Shown: positions 40,850 to 49,385, counted from the stretch's first letter. The stretch is 64,000 bases of DNA from Halalkalibacter alkaliphilus (GCF_023555415.1 NZ_JAKRYL010000022.1:1-64000); one strand, 5' to 3'. Notes: a model not told the origin generated them from the sequence alone. Numbers and translations: made by a program.

Positions 40850-41581
40850 TTAAAAGAAAGGAATACGATCTTTATAAGCTTCCATTAATTTCCGATTATG
40901 CTCATCGGATCCATCTATGTTTCCGCTTTTAAAAACAGGAGGCTCAATGTCAAGCTCTATTAATCGTTCAATCGCACCTACGATGATACTATTGATGATA
41001 GTTAATCCTATAACAGATGAACTTGGGCCATAGGAGATTCCGGTTCCATCAATTGAGATCACACCGTCTCCTGGCTTGGTGTGGTTGTTAATAACTAAAT
41101 CTACTGTGTCATATAAAAATTTTCCGCTTTTATGCCTAGATGATTGTTTTTTGGAATAAGAAAGCGAGGTGATCCCCACTACATAGGCACCTTGTTGCTT
41201 TCCATGAAGCGCTACATCGATGGGGACAGGATTCCTTCCAGAAGTTGAGACAACGATTAAGATGTCATTTGGGCGAATATCTAGATCATCTAGAAAGGTA
41301 CAGGCAAAGTCTGCGCTGCGTTCGAACATTGAAGATTGAACGGCTCCTTTATGCAGCATCACTTCTTCTATCAAAATTGGATGAACGGGAGCAAGTCCAC
41401 CTGCACGGTAAAACACTTCTTCACCAATTATATGAGAGTGACCACAACCAAAAATGTGAACAATTCCTCCGTTTACGATTGCTTCAGCTGTTTTATGGGC
41501 CGCTTTTTGAAGAGAGTTTTTTTCAACCGTTTCAAGATTTTCAAATAACTCTCTGATCTCAGATAGATAAGCTTGTATCAT
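40850..41581 (-). CDS. SIS-domain phosphosugar-binding protein (UPF0309)
   Basis: A 243-residue SIS-domain protein of the UPF0309 type. IFGCGHSHIIGEEVFYRAGG and VVSTSGRNPVPIDVAL are the two conserved sugar-phosphate loops. Related proteins act on amino-sugar phosphates or MurNAc-6-P. It is last in a minus-strand set nagA-nagB-nagR-SIS, so a role in amino-sugar phosphate use is likely, but the reaction is not known. CCTGGAGGTGT precedes the ATG. Confidence 0.82.
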   Translation of the reverse strand: MIQAYLSEIRELFENLETVEKNSLQKAAHKTAEAIVNGGIVHIFGCGHSHIIGEEVFYRAGGLAPVHPILIEEVMLHKGAVQSSMFERSADFACTFLDDLDIRPNDILIVVSTSGRNPVPIDVALHGKQQGAYVVGITSLSYSKKQSSRHKSGKFLYDTVDLVINNHTKPGDGVISIDGTGISYGPSSSVIGLTIINSIIVGAIERLIELDIEPPVFKSGNIDGSDEHNRKLMEAYKDRIPFF

Positions 41582-41624
41582 TACACACCTCCAGGTTAGG
41601 TTGTTTCAAAAGGCGACAACTATT

Positions 41625-42350
41625 TTACCGTTTTAAATGAGAAATAAATTTATAGCGGTCAGCTCGGTAAGATGATCGTACAATTTCAAAAGGAGTTCCA
41701 TTCGTTAAAAAGGTACAGCGTTCAATCAACAGAATAGGGGAACCCTTTTTGATCTTTAATAACTCTGTTTCTGTTTCGTTAGCTAAAGAAGATTCGATGA
41801 TTTGGGTTGCTTCGCCGATATCAAGTTGAAGCTTTTCTTCGATATACTTATAAATCGAGTGACTAACAATTTCTTCTGTTAATCCTTTTACTAAATTAGC
41901 GGATATATAACAGGTTTCTAAGGCCATCGGAATTTCATCGGCTAAACGAATACGTTTCATTTCATAGACGGGTGTGTTTTCAGCAACCTGTAAGGTAGCG
42001 GCTACCTGAGGGCTGGCTGGGATGATTTCAAAATGAAGAAGCTTACTACTAGGTGTTAACCCTCTTGCTTTCATATCTTCTGTGAAGCTAGTTAACCCTT
42101 GTAAAGCTTGTTCGAATTTCTTTTCTGCCACAAATGTACCGCTTCCTTTTTTACGATAAAGGTAGCCGTCGTTTACAAGCTTGTTTATCGCTTGTCTAAT
42201 CGTCATCCGACTTACTTGAAACAGTTGAGAATACTCACGTTCAGATGGAAGGACATTACCAGGCTTTAACTCTCCTTTTTCAATCCGATCTTTAATATAC
42301 TCTTCTATTTGATGATAGATCGGCAGTGGTGAATTTTTATCGATTAACAA
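41625..42350 (-). CDS. nagR: GntR/HutC-family regulator NagR
   Basis: A 241-residue repressor (NagR/YvoA, DasR-like). The winged helix covers residues 1-75 (VLPSEREYSQLFQVSRMTIR), and the UTRA effector domain follows (FTEDMKARGLTP, YEMKRIRLADEIPMALE). It binds GlcNAc-6-P or GlcN-6-P and releases the nag promoters. It starts with TTG, with AAAGGAG about 11 bases upstream. Two likely operators lie between nagA and nagP at 44.36 and 44.45 kb. Confidence 0.92.
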   Translation of the reverse strand: MLIDKNSPLPIYHQIEEYIKDRIEKGELKPGNVLPSEREYSQLFQVSRMTIRQAINKLVNDGYLYRKKGSGTFVAEKKFEQALQGLTSFTEDMKARGLTPSSKLLHFEIIPASPQVAATLQVAENTPVYEMKRIRLADEIPMALETCYISANLVKGLTEEIVSHSIYKYIEEKLQLDIGEATQIIESSLANETETELLKIKKGSPILLIERCTFLTNGTPFEIVRSSYRADRYKFISHLKR

Positions 42351-42367
42351 AATATAATCGTCTCCTT

Positions 42368-43108
42368 TCAGTGCATAACGCCAATACCTTTTAGTGCCTT
42401 TTTATCTGCAATTATTGTAACATGAGGATGCTTTTTCAAAATAGAAGCAGGGAAGTCTTCAGTAGGTTCTTCCTCAGTAAGCAGTCGTTTCAAAGCAGCG
42501 TTTTTATCCTCACCTGAAACAAGTAATAAAATTTCTTTACTAGCTATAATTGACGCAATTCCCATTGTAATGGCATGAGTTGGCACATCGTGAATAGAGT
42601 CAAAAAAACGAGCATTTGCTTCCCTTGTTGATGGGGCTAATTCTATGACGTGAGTTGTGCTGAGAAAAGGTGTACCAGGTTCGTTGAAGCCGATGTGTCC
42701 ATTAGCGCCAATCCCGAGAAGCTGGAGGTCGATGCCACCCTGAAACTTGATTTTCTCTTCATATTCTCTGCATTCTTGTTCCATCTTCAAAGCTAGTCCG
42801 TTTGGAATGAAGATGTTCTTACGGTTAATATCAATATGATTAAAGAAAGTTTGGTTCATATAGTGATGATAACTATTTGCATTTTCTGGATCCAGGCCGA
42901 TGTACTCATCTAGATTAAAGGTGGTGACGCTGTTGTAGGATGTTCCGTTGTTTTTATGATCTTCTATTAACAACTCGTATGTTTTTTTCGGAGTTCCGCC
43001 TGTTGCTAAACCAAGAGTTAGATTTGGTTTTTTCTTAATTTTATCGCTAATATAATTTGAAGCTAATTGGCTTAGCTCTTGATATTGCTTCGTTTCAATA
43101 ACTTTCAT
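42368..43108 (-). CDS. nagB: Glucosamine-6-phosphate deaminase
   Basis: A 246-residue NagB. It converts GlcN-6-P to fructose-6-P and ammonia, feeding amino sugars to glycolysis. LGLATGGTPKKTYELL (substrate phosphate loop), TFNLDEYIGLD (catalytic Asp) and LGIGANGHIGFNEPG (His/Glu relay) are all visible. It overlaps nagA by four bases (ATGA). The size is that of the short Bacillus form without the allosteric C-terminus of the enteric enzyme. Confidence 0.96.
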   Translation of the reverse strand: MKVIETKQYQELSQLASNYISDKIKKKPNLTLGLATGGTPKKTYELLIEDHKNNGTSYNSVTTFNLDEYIGLDPENANSYHHYMNQTFFNHIDINRKNIFIPNGLALKMEQECREYEEKIKFQGGIDLQLLGIGANGHIGFNEPGTPFLSTTHVIELAPSTREANARFFDSIHDVPTHAITMGIASIIASKEILLLVSGEDKNAALKRLLTEEEPTEDFPASILKKHPHVTIIADKKALKGIGVMH

Positions 43109-44298
43109 TTGTTACTTCCTCCTTCGTAAGCAATTTTGCCGTTACATAATGTGAAAACTACATTTAAATGTTTATCTAGTATTGTTAGATCAGCATCTTT
43201 TCCAACAGCAATACTCCCTTTTTGATTCCACACCCCAATTTGCTTTGCTGGATTCTCAGATGCCATAACGGTAATCTCTTGCAGTGAACAACCTGTATAT
43301 TGAATCATATTTTTAATTGCGTCGTTCATCGTTAAAATACTTCCGGCTAACGTTCCATCTGATAAGAGAGCTTTTTGATTGGAAACTTGTACCTTTTGTC
43401 CACCAAGATCATAAGTTCCATCTTTAAGCCCTTTTGCGCGCATAGCATCAGTGATCAAAATGATCTCACTTGCGCCTTTGGTGCGATAAGTGCTCTTAAC
43501 GATAGCTGGATGAATATGAATTCCATCGACAATCATTTCCACCTTGAGCTCATGATGTGCTAGTGCTGCACCAGCAACTCCAGGTTCACGATGGTGAAAT
43601 CCACGCATTCCATTGTATAAATGAGTAACATGGCTAAGGCCTTTTGAGATAGCTTCTTGGATTTTATTATAAGATGCATCAGAGTGACCAATTGAGGCAA
43701 TAACACCTGATTCTGTTAGATAACGAAGTAGTTCCAAGCCATTTTCTCTTTCTGGAGCCATCGTCACTAGTTTGATTAATCCACCTGAGAGTCGTTGCCA
43801 TCTCTCAAAAAGAGATAAATCTGGCTCTTGAATAAATGAAAGAGGCTGGGCACCTGCTCTCTCAGGCGATATGAAAGGGCCTTCTAGATGAATGCCGAGC
43901 ATTTCAGCGGCAGGCTCCTCTTTAATAGTAGATGAGTAAGTGGCAGCGTTTGATAGGGCTGCTTCAATTTTATCGCTTGATTGTGTAATCGTTGTTGCTA
44001 AGAAGCTTGTTGTTCCTTCTCTAGGAAGAGAACTAGCCATAGTGGAAAGGGCTGATGGTGTTCCGTCCATTGTATCTGCACCTTTCACACCGTGGATATG
44101 AATGTCAATGAACCCAGGAATGAGTGAGAAATCAGGTGTTAAAGTAATGATTTCGTCTGCTTTTTGATCAGCATTGTCTGTGAAAGGACCGATATTGATA
44201 ATTTTTCCTGCTTTTATTTTGATAAATCCTTGTTCGAAAACTCCACCTTCGTGATACACTGCTATGTTCGTAATCAATAAAGACTTATTTTTATTCAT
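43105..44298 (-). CDS. nagA: N-acetylglucosamine-6-phosphate deacetylase
   Basis: A 397-residue amidohydrolase that removes acetate from GlcNAc-6-P. The metal motif is IDIHIHGVKGAD near residue 63; HLEGPFISPERAGAQ, IGHSDASY and the catalytic Asp in ILITDAMRAKG follow. GGGGGAG precedes the ATG at 44298. It is transcribed divergently from the PTS gene nagP; the promoter carries a NagR-like site in its -35. Confidence 0.96.
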   Translation of the reverse strand: MNKNKSLLITNIAVYHEGGVFEQGFIKIKAGKIINIGPFTDNADQKADEIITLTPDFSLIPGFIDIHIHGVKGADTMDGTPSALSTMASSLPREGTTSFLATTITQSSDKIEAALSNAATYSSTIKEEPAAEMLGIHLEGPFISPERAGAQPLSFIQEPDLSLFERWQRLSGGLIKLVTMAPERENGLELLRYLTESGVIASIGHSDASYNKIQEAISKGLSHVTHLYNGMRGFHHREPGVAGAALAHHELKVEMIVDGIHIHPAIVKSTYRTKGASEIILITDAMRAKGLKDGTYDLGGQKVQVSNQKALLSDGTLAGSILTMNDAIKNMIQYTGCSLQEITVMASENPAKQIGVWNQKGSIAVGKDADLTILDKHLNVVFTLCNGKIAYEGGSNK

Positions 44299-44336
44299 AA
44301 TCTCCCCCTGATAAATTCTAAAATCCCTTTGTAATT

Positions 44337-44372
44337 ATTCTACCGCGCGCACTTAGAGTTGTCTATACCAAT
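44337..44372 (-). promoter_or_regulatory. nagA promoter with NagR operator
   Basis: On the minus strand TAGACA (44360-44365) and TAGAAT (44337-44342) are 17 bases apart. The -35 is inside ATTGGTATAGACAACT (44357-44372), a NagR/DasR-type dre site. Confidence 0.75.
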
Positions 44373-44443
44373 TTTGAGTTATAAGAATATTTACTATGTT
44401 TAATTCTGTACAAACCCTATTTTATACTGTTTAAGGCTTGTGG

Positions 44444-44479
44444 ATAGGTATAGACAACTATACTTTGTGGTGGTAAGAT
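44444..44479 (+). promoter_or_regulatory. nagP promoter with NagR operator
   Basis: TAGACA (44451-44456) and TAAGAT (44474-44479) are 17 bases apart. The -35 is part of ATAGGTATAGACAACTAT (44444-44461), which shares GGTATAGACAAC with the nagA site in mirror orientation. Confidence 0.75.
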
Positions 44480-44523
44480 AATTTCATTATTAACAACTAT
44501 TTTTTACTAAGGAGATGAACAAC

Positions 44524-45885
44524 ATGCTTAGTTTTCTTCAAAAAATTGGTAAGTCGCTCATGCTGCCAATAGCCGTTCTACCTGCAGCCGCCCTACTATT
44601 GAGACTAGGGCAAGAGGATTTATTAAATATCCCCTTTATGGCAGGTGCTGGAGCTGCAATTTTTGATCATTTAGCTCTTATTTTTGCGATTGGGGTTGCG
44701 ATTGGTTTTGCTCATGATAATAATGGATCTGCTGCTTTAGCTGGTGCAATTGGATATTTTGTGCTTGTCAACGGAACACAAGCAATAGATGAAAATATTA
44801 ACATGGCGGTATTAGGTGGGATCATAAGCGGGATTATTGCTGGACTTTTATATAACCGCTTTCATAACATTCGCCTCCCACAGTGGCTTGGCTTCTTTGC
44901 AGGAAGACGCTTTGTTCCAATTATCACAGCTGCTACGATGGTTGTACTAGCTGGAGTATTTGGAATTGTTTGGCCTCCGATTCAAGATCTTATAAATGGA
45001 CTTGGACAGTGGATTATTGAAGCAGGTGCATTTGGAGCTGGGGTGTTTGGTCTCTTAAATCGACTTTTGATTCCGATTGGTTTGCATCATGTTTTGAATA
45101 GTTTAGTTTGGTTTGTATTTGGTGAATACAACGGGGCTACTGGAGATTTGAATCGTTTCTTTGCAGGTGATCCGACTGCAGGTATTTTTATGACAGGTTT
45201 CTTTCCAGTTATGATGTTCGGTCTTCCAGCTGCTTGTTTGGCGATGATCATGACAGCTAAAAAGGAGAAGAAAAAACAAGTAACCGGTATGTTTATTGGT
45301 TTAGCTTTCACTTCATTTTTAACCGGGATTACGGAGCCGATTGAATTTTCGTTTATGTTCTTATCTCCAATTTTATACGGTATTCATGCGATCTTGACAG
45401 GCGTATCGATGTCTTTAACTTATGTACTTGAAATAAGACATGGCTTTGGATTTTCAGCTGGATTTATAGATTATATGTTAAACTTTGGAATCGCTCAGAA
45501 ACCGTTATTTTTGTTAGTCATTGGCTTAGCTTATGGGGCAGTATATTTCGTGATCTTTTACGTAGTCATTCGTGCAATGGATCTAAAAACACCGGGACGT
45601 GAGGATGATGAGGATGGAGAGGCTAGCAATCCTGAAACCTCTGGAGATCGCTATAGCATTATGGCAGCTACGTTTATGGAAGCACTAGGTGGAAAAGCAA
45701 ATGTGAAAGCAATTGATAACTGCGCAACGCGATTAAGATTGCAAGTAGTGGACATGGAAAAGGTAGATGAAAGCATGCTTAAGAAAAATGGTGCAAAAGG
45801 AGTCATGAAACTAAATAAGACAGATATCCAAGTCATTGTCGGAACCGATGTCGAGTTTGTCAGTGATAAAATGAAGCAGCTATAA
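44524..45885 (+). CDS. nagP: GlcNAc-specific PTS IICB component
   Basis: A 453-residue PTS permease. The EIIC domain (about 1-360, eight or more membrane helices) imports the sugar, and the C-terminal EIIB domain holds the phosphorylated Cys in IDNCATRLRLQV near residue 398. No EIIA domain is present, so a shared EIIA (for instance from the glucose system) must donate phosphate. AAGGAG at 44509-44514 places the start at ATG 44524. Divergent nagA and nagB indicate GlcNAc. A long inverted repeat AAAATAGC/GCTATTTT (46002-46067) may end transcription. Confidence 0.92.
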   Translation: MLSFLQKIGKSLMLPIAVLPAAALLLRLGQEDLLNIPFMAGAGAAIFDHLALIFAIGVAIGFAHDNNGSAALAGAIGYFVLVNGTQAIDENINMAVLGGIISGIIAGLLYNRFHNIRLPQWLGFFAGRRFVPIITAATMVVLAGVFGIVWPPIQDLINGLGQWIIEAGAFGAGVFGLLNRLLIPIGLHHVLNSLVWFVFGEYNGATGDLNRFFAGDPTAGIFMTGFFPVMMFGLPAACLAMIMTAKKEKKKQVTGMFIGLAFTSFLTGITEPIEFSFMFLSPILYGIHAILTGVSMSLTYVLEIRHGFGFSAGFIDYMLNFGIAQKPLFLLVIGLAYGAVYFVIFYVVIRAMDLKTPGREDDEDGEASNPETSGDRYSIMAATFMEALGGKANVKAIDNCATRLRLQVVDMEKVDESMLKKNGAKGVMKLNKTDIQVIVGTDVEFVSDKMKQL

Positions 45886-46187
45886 GGAAGAAATGATTTA
45901 AGTAAGTAGTTCCGTTTTCGTGGAGAAACACTGCAAATAGCATCCGAATTATATTGTTGATATATCAACGTTTTATAGACATGTGACTCATAATAACATA
46001 GAAAATAGCACCCCGAATGACATACTGACAATGGCTGTAGTCATCGTGTAAAAGAGGGGGCTATTTTACTTGTTATTTTGTTTATGTGGTAAACATAGTT
46101 GAAGTCCAACTAACGATGGAGGATTGTTCAATAGTTCAAAGAAAGTAGAGGAAATTCAACTTTAATAAGAGGTATGGAGAGAGCCAA

Positions 46188-46374
46188 TTAGCGGAGATTT
46201 TTCAGTTAGACTGCAGACTAGAGACGGTTCGGGGTATATAAGCGGAGATTTTCCGATTAAGCAAAGCAAAATGATCCATTTTCACGTTTTTCGAGTAAAT
46301 AGTCGGAATCTTTCCGTCTATTTAAGCTATTTCAGTGCTATTTCCTAATTAAGGGGAATTTCTCCGCTTATTTA
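46188..46374. repeat. Imperfect GCGGAGATTTTCCG palindromes
   Basis: Four related palindromic words occur: TTAGCGGAGATTTTTCAG (46188), ATAAGCGGAGATTTTCCG (46238), AATAGTCGGAATCTTTCCG (46298) and, inverted, GAATTTCTCCGCTTATTTA (about 46355-46374). They lie in a 960-base gap (45886-46848) with no gene before the small ORF. Such words recur in many Bacillus genomes. Confidence 0.6.
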
Positions 46375-46450
46375 TCAAATTCGCTTTAGCGTCAGCGTCA
46401 AATATGAACTTGTAGAATCGGGAGCTTTAGATTAATAAGTACATTACATT

Positions 46451-46489
46451 AAGGCATAACCTCACATTTTTTTGTGAGAGCTATGCCTT
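46451..46489. terminator. Orphan terminator-like hairpin
   Basis: AAGGCATAACCTCACA pairs with TGTGAGAGCTATGCCTT around a T6 loop. No gene lies immediately upstream on either strand. Confidence 0.55.
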
Positions 46490-46528
46490 ATTTATTTATG
46501 AAGCCTATAGGCTGCTCTGTAAAAACAA

Positions 46529-46848
46529 AATTTAGTTATCATAAATGTAAGATTTTATTGGAACTGATTTTTGAATAGAACGACGAATGTGTGGGATTAA
46601 TCCTTCATTAGTTAATACTTACAAAAAGTCTAAGTAACTGTCTGCTAGTAAAAAACATTGAGAGGTTATCTAACTATTTACAACAAAATTCCAGTTATTT
46701 AAATTACTCTTACCATATATTCGAACTATCTAAAAATTGTACATGTTTTTGTGGATTGTAACTAGGGTTCTCATACATGCGAAAGGGAATGGTACTTTTT
46801 CCTAGCTAATGAGGGACTTGTATAATCAAATACAAAAGGAGGAGTATG
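46529..46848 (+). promoter_or_regulatory. Leader of the ABC operon (copy 2), unknown class
   Basis: This 5' region shares ordered blocks with the decayed copy at 40167-40544, ending in TTTTTGTGGATTGTAACTAG, variable arms and AAAGGAGGAGTATG. I could not match it to TPP, guanidine, preQ1, purine, ZTP or THF switches. It probably contains the promoter and a structured leader. Confidence 0.5.
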
Positions 46849-46944
46849 ATGAAGACGAGCAATATAAACGAGATATTTATCAATATCAGTACAAGTTCAA
46901 GTATACCCAACACAAATAAAGGTGGTGCTATTCATCATGTCTAG
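46849..46944 (+). CDS. Conserved small ORF, copy 2 (31 aa)
   Basis: ATG 46849 to TAG 46942-46944 encodes a 31-residue peptide (MKTSNINEIFINI ... NKGGAIHHV); an extra ATG lies just before. AAAGGAGGAG is an excellent ribosome site. Its stop overlaps the permease start by eight bases (ATGTCTAG), so it may couple translation. The copy at 40545 differs mainly at synonymous positions in codons 4-13. The peptide has no membrane segment or known motif. It could be a regulatory leader peptide or a small subunit of the transporter. Confidence 0.65.
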   Translation: MKTSNINEIFINISTSSSIPNTNKGGAIHHV

Positions 46945-47794
46945 AGAAGCTGTAAATAGACCGGGTCAAGTTGTTGTAAATAATTCAGCAGTAGACGCAG
47001 TGAATAAGAAGAGTAGTGAATTGATGAAAAAAGCTCTTCCTCCTGTTGTAGCTCTCATTTCTTTTATTGCCTTTTGGCAAGTGGCGGTCACCTTAATTGG
47101 TACACCCCATTATATTTTGCCAAAGCCAACAGATATTTTTGATGCAGCTGTGAAAAATTGGAGCAATCTATCAGCCGCTTTAATGACAACGATTGTGAGT
47201 GCCGTTTCAGGCTTTCTACTAAGTGTGGTAGGCGGGATTGGAGTGGCTGTGTTAATGGCAAGTTCCAAACTGATTGAAAGAAGTTTTTACCCATATGCCA
47301 TTATCCTGCAAACAATTCCGGTTGTAGCGATTGCACCGATTATTGTCATTTGGTTCGGCTCCGGAATGAACGCCATTGTGATCATTGCTTTTACGATTGG
47401 ATTTTTCCCAATGTTATCAAATACGTTAATTGGTCTAAATGCAACAGATCATAATATGAAAAATTTGTTCTACCTTTACAATGCTTCTAAGTGGCAAGTT
47501 ATGTGGAAGTTGCGTTTTCCGGCAGCACTTCCATACATCATAGCAGGAGCGAAGATATCTTGTACGTTAGCTGTTGTTGGTGCGATTGTTGGTGAATATA
47601 TTGCAGGTGTTGGCGGTGGAGCTGGTGGTTTGGGATATGCCATTACCGTTGCTGCCTCAAGGTTACAAACTTCTTATTTGTTTGCATTAGGATTATCAGC
47701 GGCAGTGCTTGGAATTGCTTTCTTTTTACTAGTTAGTTACATCTCAAGAATGTTCTTAGCTTCTTGGCATGAATCGGAAATGGAACAAGAGTAG
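46937..47794 (+). CDS. ABC permease, SsuC/ThiX/TauC type
   Basis: A 285-residue inner-membrane permease of the nitrate/sulfonate/taurine/HMP importer family. About six membrane helices span residues 40-275. The coupling loop is LFYLYNASKWQVMWKLRFP, followed by ALPYIIAGAKISCTLAVVGAIVGEYIAG-type conservation (part quoted). The first 35 residues form a polar extension (MSREAVNRPGQVVVNNSAVD) that the family normally lacks. ATG 46937 has AAAGGTGG upstream. Cargo unknown: no binding protein is in the operon. Confidence 0.85.
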   Translation: MSREAVNRPGQVVVNNSAVDAVNKKSSELMKKALPPVVALISFIAFWQVAVTLIGTPHYILPKPTDIFDAAVKNWSNLSAALMTTIVSAVSGFLLSVVGGIGVAVLMASSKLIERSFYPYAIILQTIPVVAIAPIIVIWFGSGMNAIVIIAFTIGFFPMLSNTLIGLNATDHNMKNLFYLYNASKWQVMWKLRFPAALPYIIAGAKISCTLAVVGAIVGEYIAGVGGGAGGLGYAITVAASRLQTSYLFALGLSAAVLGIAFFLLVSYISRMFLASWHESEMEQE

Positions 47795-47827
47795 GAATGA
47801 AACTTTATTTGAGAGGGGTTTGGGGAT

Positions 47828-48622
47828 ATGGAATTAGCAACTTTGGAGATGAAAGAGAGTACGAAAGAACAAAGCTCTATACTACGAATCAACAATGTTA
47901 GTAAAATTTATAACGAAACTATTACAGCATTGAGTGAAGTTAATTTAGATATACCTGAGGGGGAGTTTGTCTCTTTCGTTGGTCCATCAGGTTGTGGAAA
48001 ATCAACAATATTTAAAATTATAGCAGGCTTAAGTGAACCAACATCAGGAAAAATTGAGATGGTCTCGCCATCTCAGCAAGAAAAGACGATAGATCGAAAT
48101 GAAGTAGGATTTGTGTTTCAGCATGCTACTTTACTACCATGGAAATCTGTGTTGGATAATGTGGCTCTTCCACTCGAGTTAAAAGGGGTACCAAAAAAAG
48201 AGCGCCAAGAGAGAGGAAAGGAAGTTCTAGGAATGGTTGGTCTAGAGGGGTATGAAAAGGCACTACCAAGACAACTTTCAGGTGGGATGCAGATGAGAGT
48301 CTCTATTGCTCGTTCGCTCATTGCCAAGCCGAAGCTTCTTTTAATGGATGAGCCGTTTGGGGCACTCGATGAAATGACGAGACAAAATTTACATTACGAG
48401 CTCCTTAAAATTTGGAAGAGAACAGGGATGACCGTTCTATTTATTACTCATAACGTCTTTGAGTCTGTATTCTTATCAACGAAAATTGCTGTTATGAGCG
48501 CTAGACCAGGACGAATTACAAATGTATTTGACGTACCTCCTTATGAACGAGATGACTCATTTCGTAGTACTGCTGAGTTTAGCCATCTCGTTGGTGAAAT
48601 TTCAAAAGGACTGCAACACTAA
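47828..48622 (+). CDS. ABC ATPase, SsuB/ThiZ/TauB type
   Basis: A 264-residue ATPase that pairs with the permease upstream. Walker A GPSGCGKST (near residue 56), Q-loop FVFQHATLLPWKSV, signature LSGGMQMRVSIARSL and Walker B LLLMDEPFGALDEMTR are all intact. The H-loop is ITHNVFESVFLS; the usual ITHDVDEAV is changed to N-V-F-E, a small deviation. GAGAGGGG precedes the ATG. Sulfonate, nitrate, bicarbonate or thiamine-precursor uptake are possible. Confidence 0.88.
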   Translation: MELATLEMKESTKEQSSILRINNVSKIYNETITALSEVNLDIPEGEFVSFVGPSGCGKSTIFKIIAGLSEPTSGKIEMVSPSQQEKTIDRNEVGFVFQHATLLPWKSVLDNVALPLELKGVPKKERQERGKEVLGMVGLEGYEKALPRQLSGGMQMRVSIARSLIAKPKLLLMDEPFGALDEMTRQNLHYELLKIWKRTGMTVLFITHNVFESVFLSTKIAVMSARPGRITNVFDVPPYERDDSFRSTAEFSHLVGEISKGLQH

Positions 48623-48624
48623 TT

Positions 48625-49080
48625 GTTGCAGCTGCCAAAGGGAAACCCACCCTTTGTCCTGATAAGAGCGACCATGTTGCGCTGGCTTCACTCGCCGTGC
48701 ACTTAAAGGAGAACCCCGCTCCTTTAAGCTTAAAAGATAACGTCGGCTCCGCTCATCGCTAAGATGCAGCTGCCAAAGGGAAACCCACCCTTTGTCCTGA
48801 TAAGAGCGACCATGTTGCGCTGGCTCCGCTCGCCGTGCGCTTAAAGGAGAACCCCGCTCCTTTAAGCTTAAAAGATAACGTCGGCTCCGCTCATCGCTAA
48901 GATGCAGCTGCCAAAGGGAAACCCACCCTTTGTCCTGATAAGAGCGACCATGTTGCGCTGGCTTCACTCGCCGTGCGCCTAAAGGAGAAACCCACTCCTT
49001 TAGGCTTAAAACAAAACGTCGGCTCCGCTCATCGCTAAGATGCACCTACCAAAGGGAAACCCACCCTTTGGTAGGTGCAT
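48625..49080. repeat. Three 138-bp tandem repeats of mosaic hairpins (locus 3)
   Basis: Units begin at about 48631, 48769 and 48907 with a fixed 138-base period; the fourth is only a hairpin (49041-49079). Each unit holds hairpin A (CAAAGGG-AAACCCA-CCCTTTG), a spacer with GCTGGCTTCACTCGCCGTG, hairpin B (e.g. CTTAAAGGAG-AACCCCG-CTCCTTTAAG) and GGCTCCGCTCATCGC. In unit 3 hairpin B has changed both arms (GCCTAAAGGAG/CTCCTTTAGGC). The last hairpin has a 16-bp stem. A minus-strand ORF through the array is a by-product of the period being a multiple of three. Confidence 0.9.
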
Positions 49081-49154
49081 ATTTCTATTGTTCTTTAGCT
49101 TATTTTTGTGGTACATTAGTATAAGCGCAAACTGTGCTTGGAGGTGTAGATATC

Positions 49155-49385
49155 GTGCAAATGTTCGCAACAGTTTTACTCGTTATTGTATCAATTAGCT
49201 TGATTGCAGTCGTTTTATTACAATCTGGAAGAAGCGCGGGTCTTTCAGGAGCGATTTCTGGTGGAGCGGAACAGCTTGTTGGAAAGCAAAAAGCTCGTGG
49301 GATTGATGCGGTATTAATTAAAGCAACTGTCGTTTTATCTGTGTTATTCTTTGTCCTAACCGTTACGGTTGCATATTTCTTGTAA
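49155..49385 (+). CDS. secG: Preprotein translocase subunit SecG
   Basis: A 76-residue protein with two membrane helices (about residues 2-22 and 54-75) joined by the conserved loop [20 protein letters not shown]. SecG aids SecYE-SecA export. GGAGGTG at 49140-49146 points to GTG 49155; an in-frame TTG at 49134 lies upstream of the ribosome site. Length equals that of B. subtilis SecG, and secG-est-rnr-smpB order is conserved. Confidence 0.95.
   Translation: MQMFATVLLVIVSISLIAVVLLQSGRSAGLSGAISGGAEQLVGKQKARGIDAVLIKATVVLSVLFFVLTVTVAYFL

Noticed and set aside
46650-46690. preQ1-I riboswitch (GAGAGGTTATCT resembles its start)
   Set aside because: The second strand and the A-rich tail needed for the pseudoknot are absent in both copies.
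46760-46845. Guanidine-I (ykkC) riboswitch suggested by CTAGGGTTC
   Set aside because: The other conserved elements of that class are missing, and copy 1 lacks the GGGTTC.
48602-49045. Minus-strand 147-codon ORF with a 46-residue repeat
   Set aside because: It is produced by the 138-bp DNA repeats (a multiple of three). It has no ribosome site, is built over hairpin arms, and starts and ends at repeat edges.
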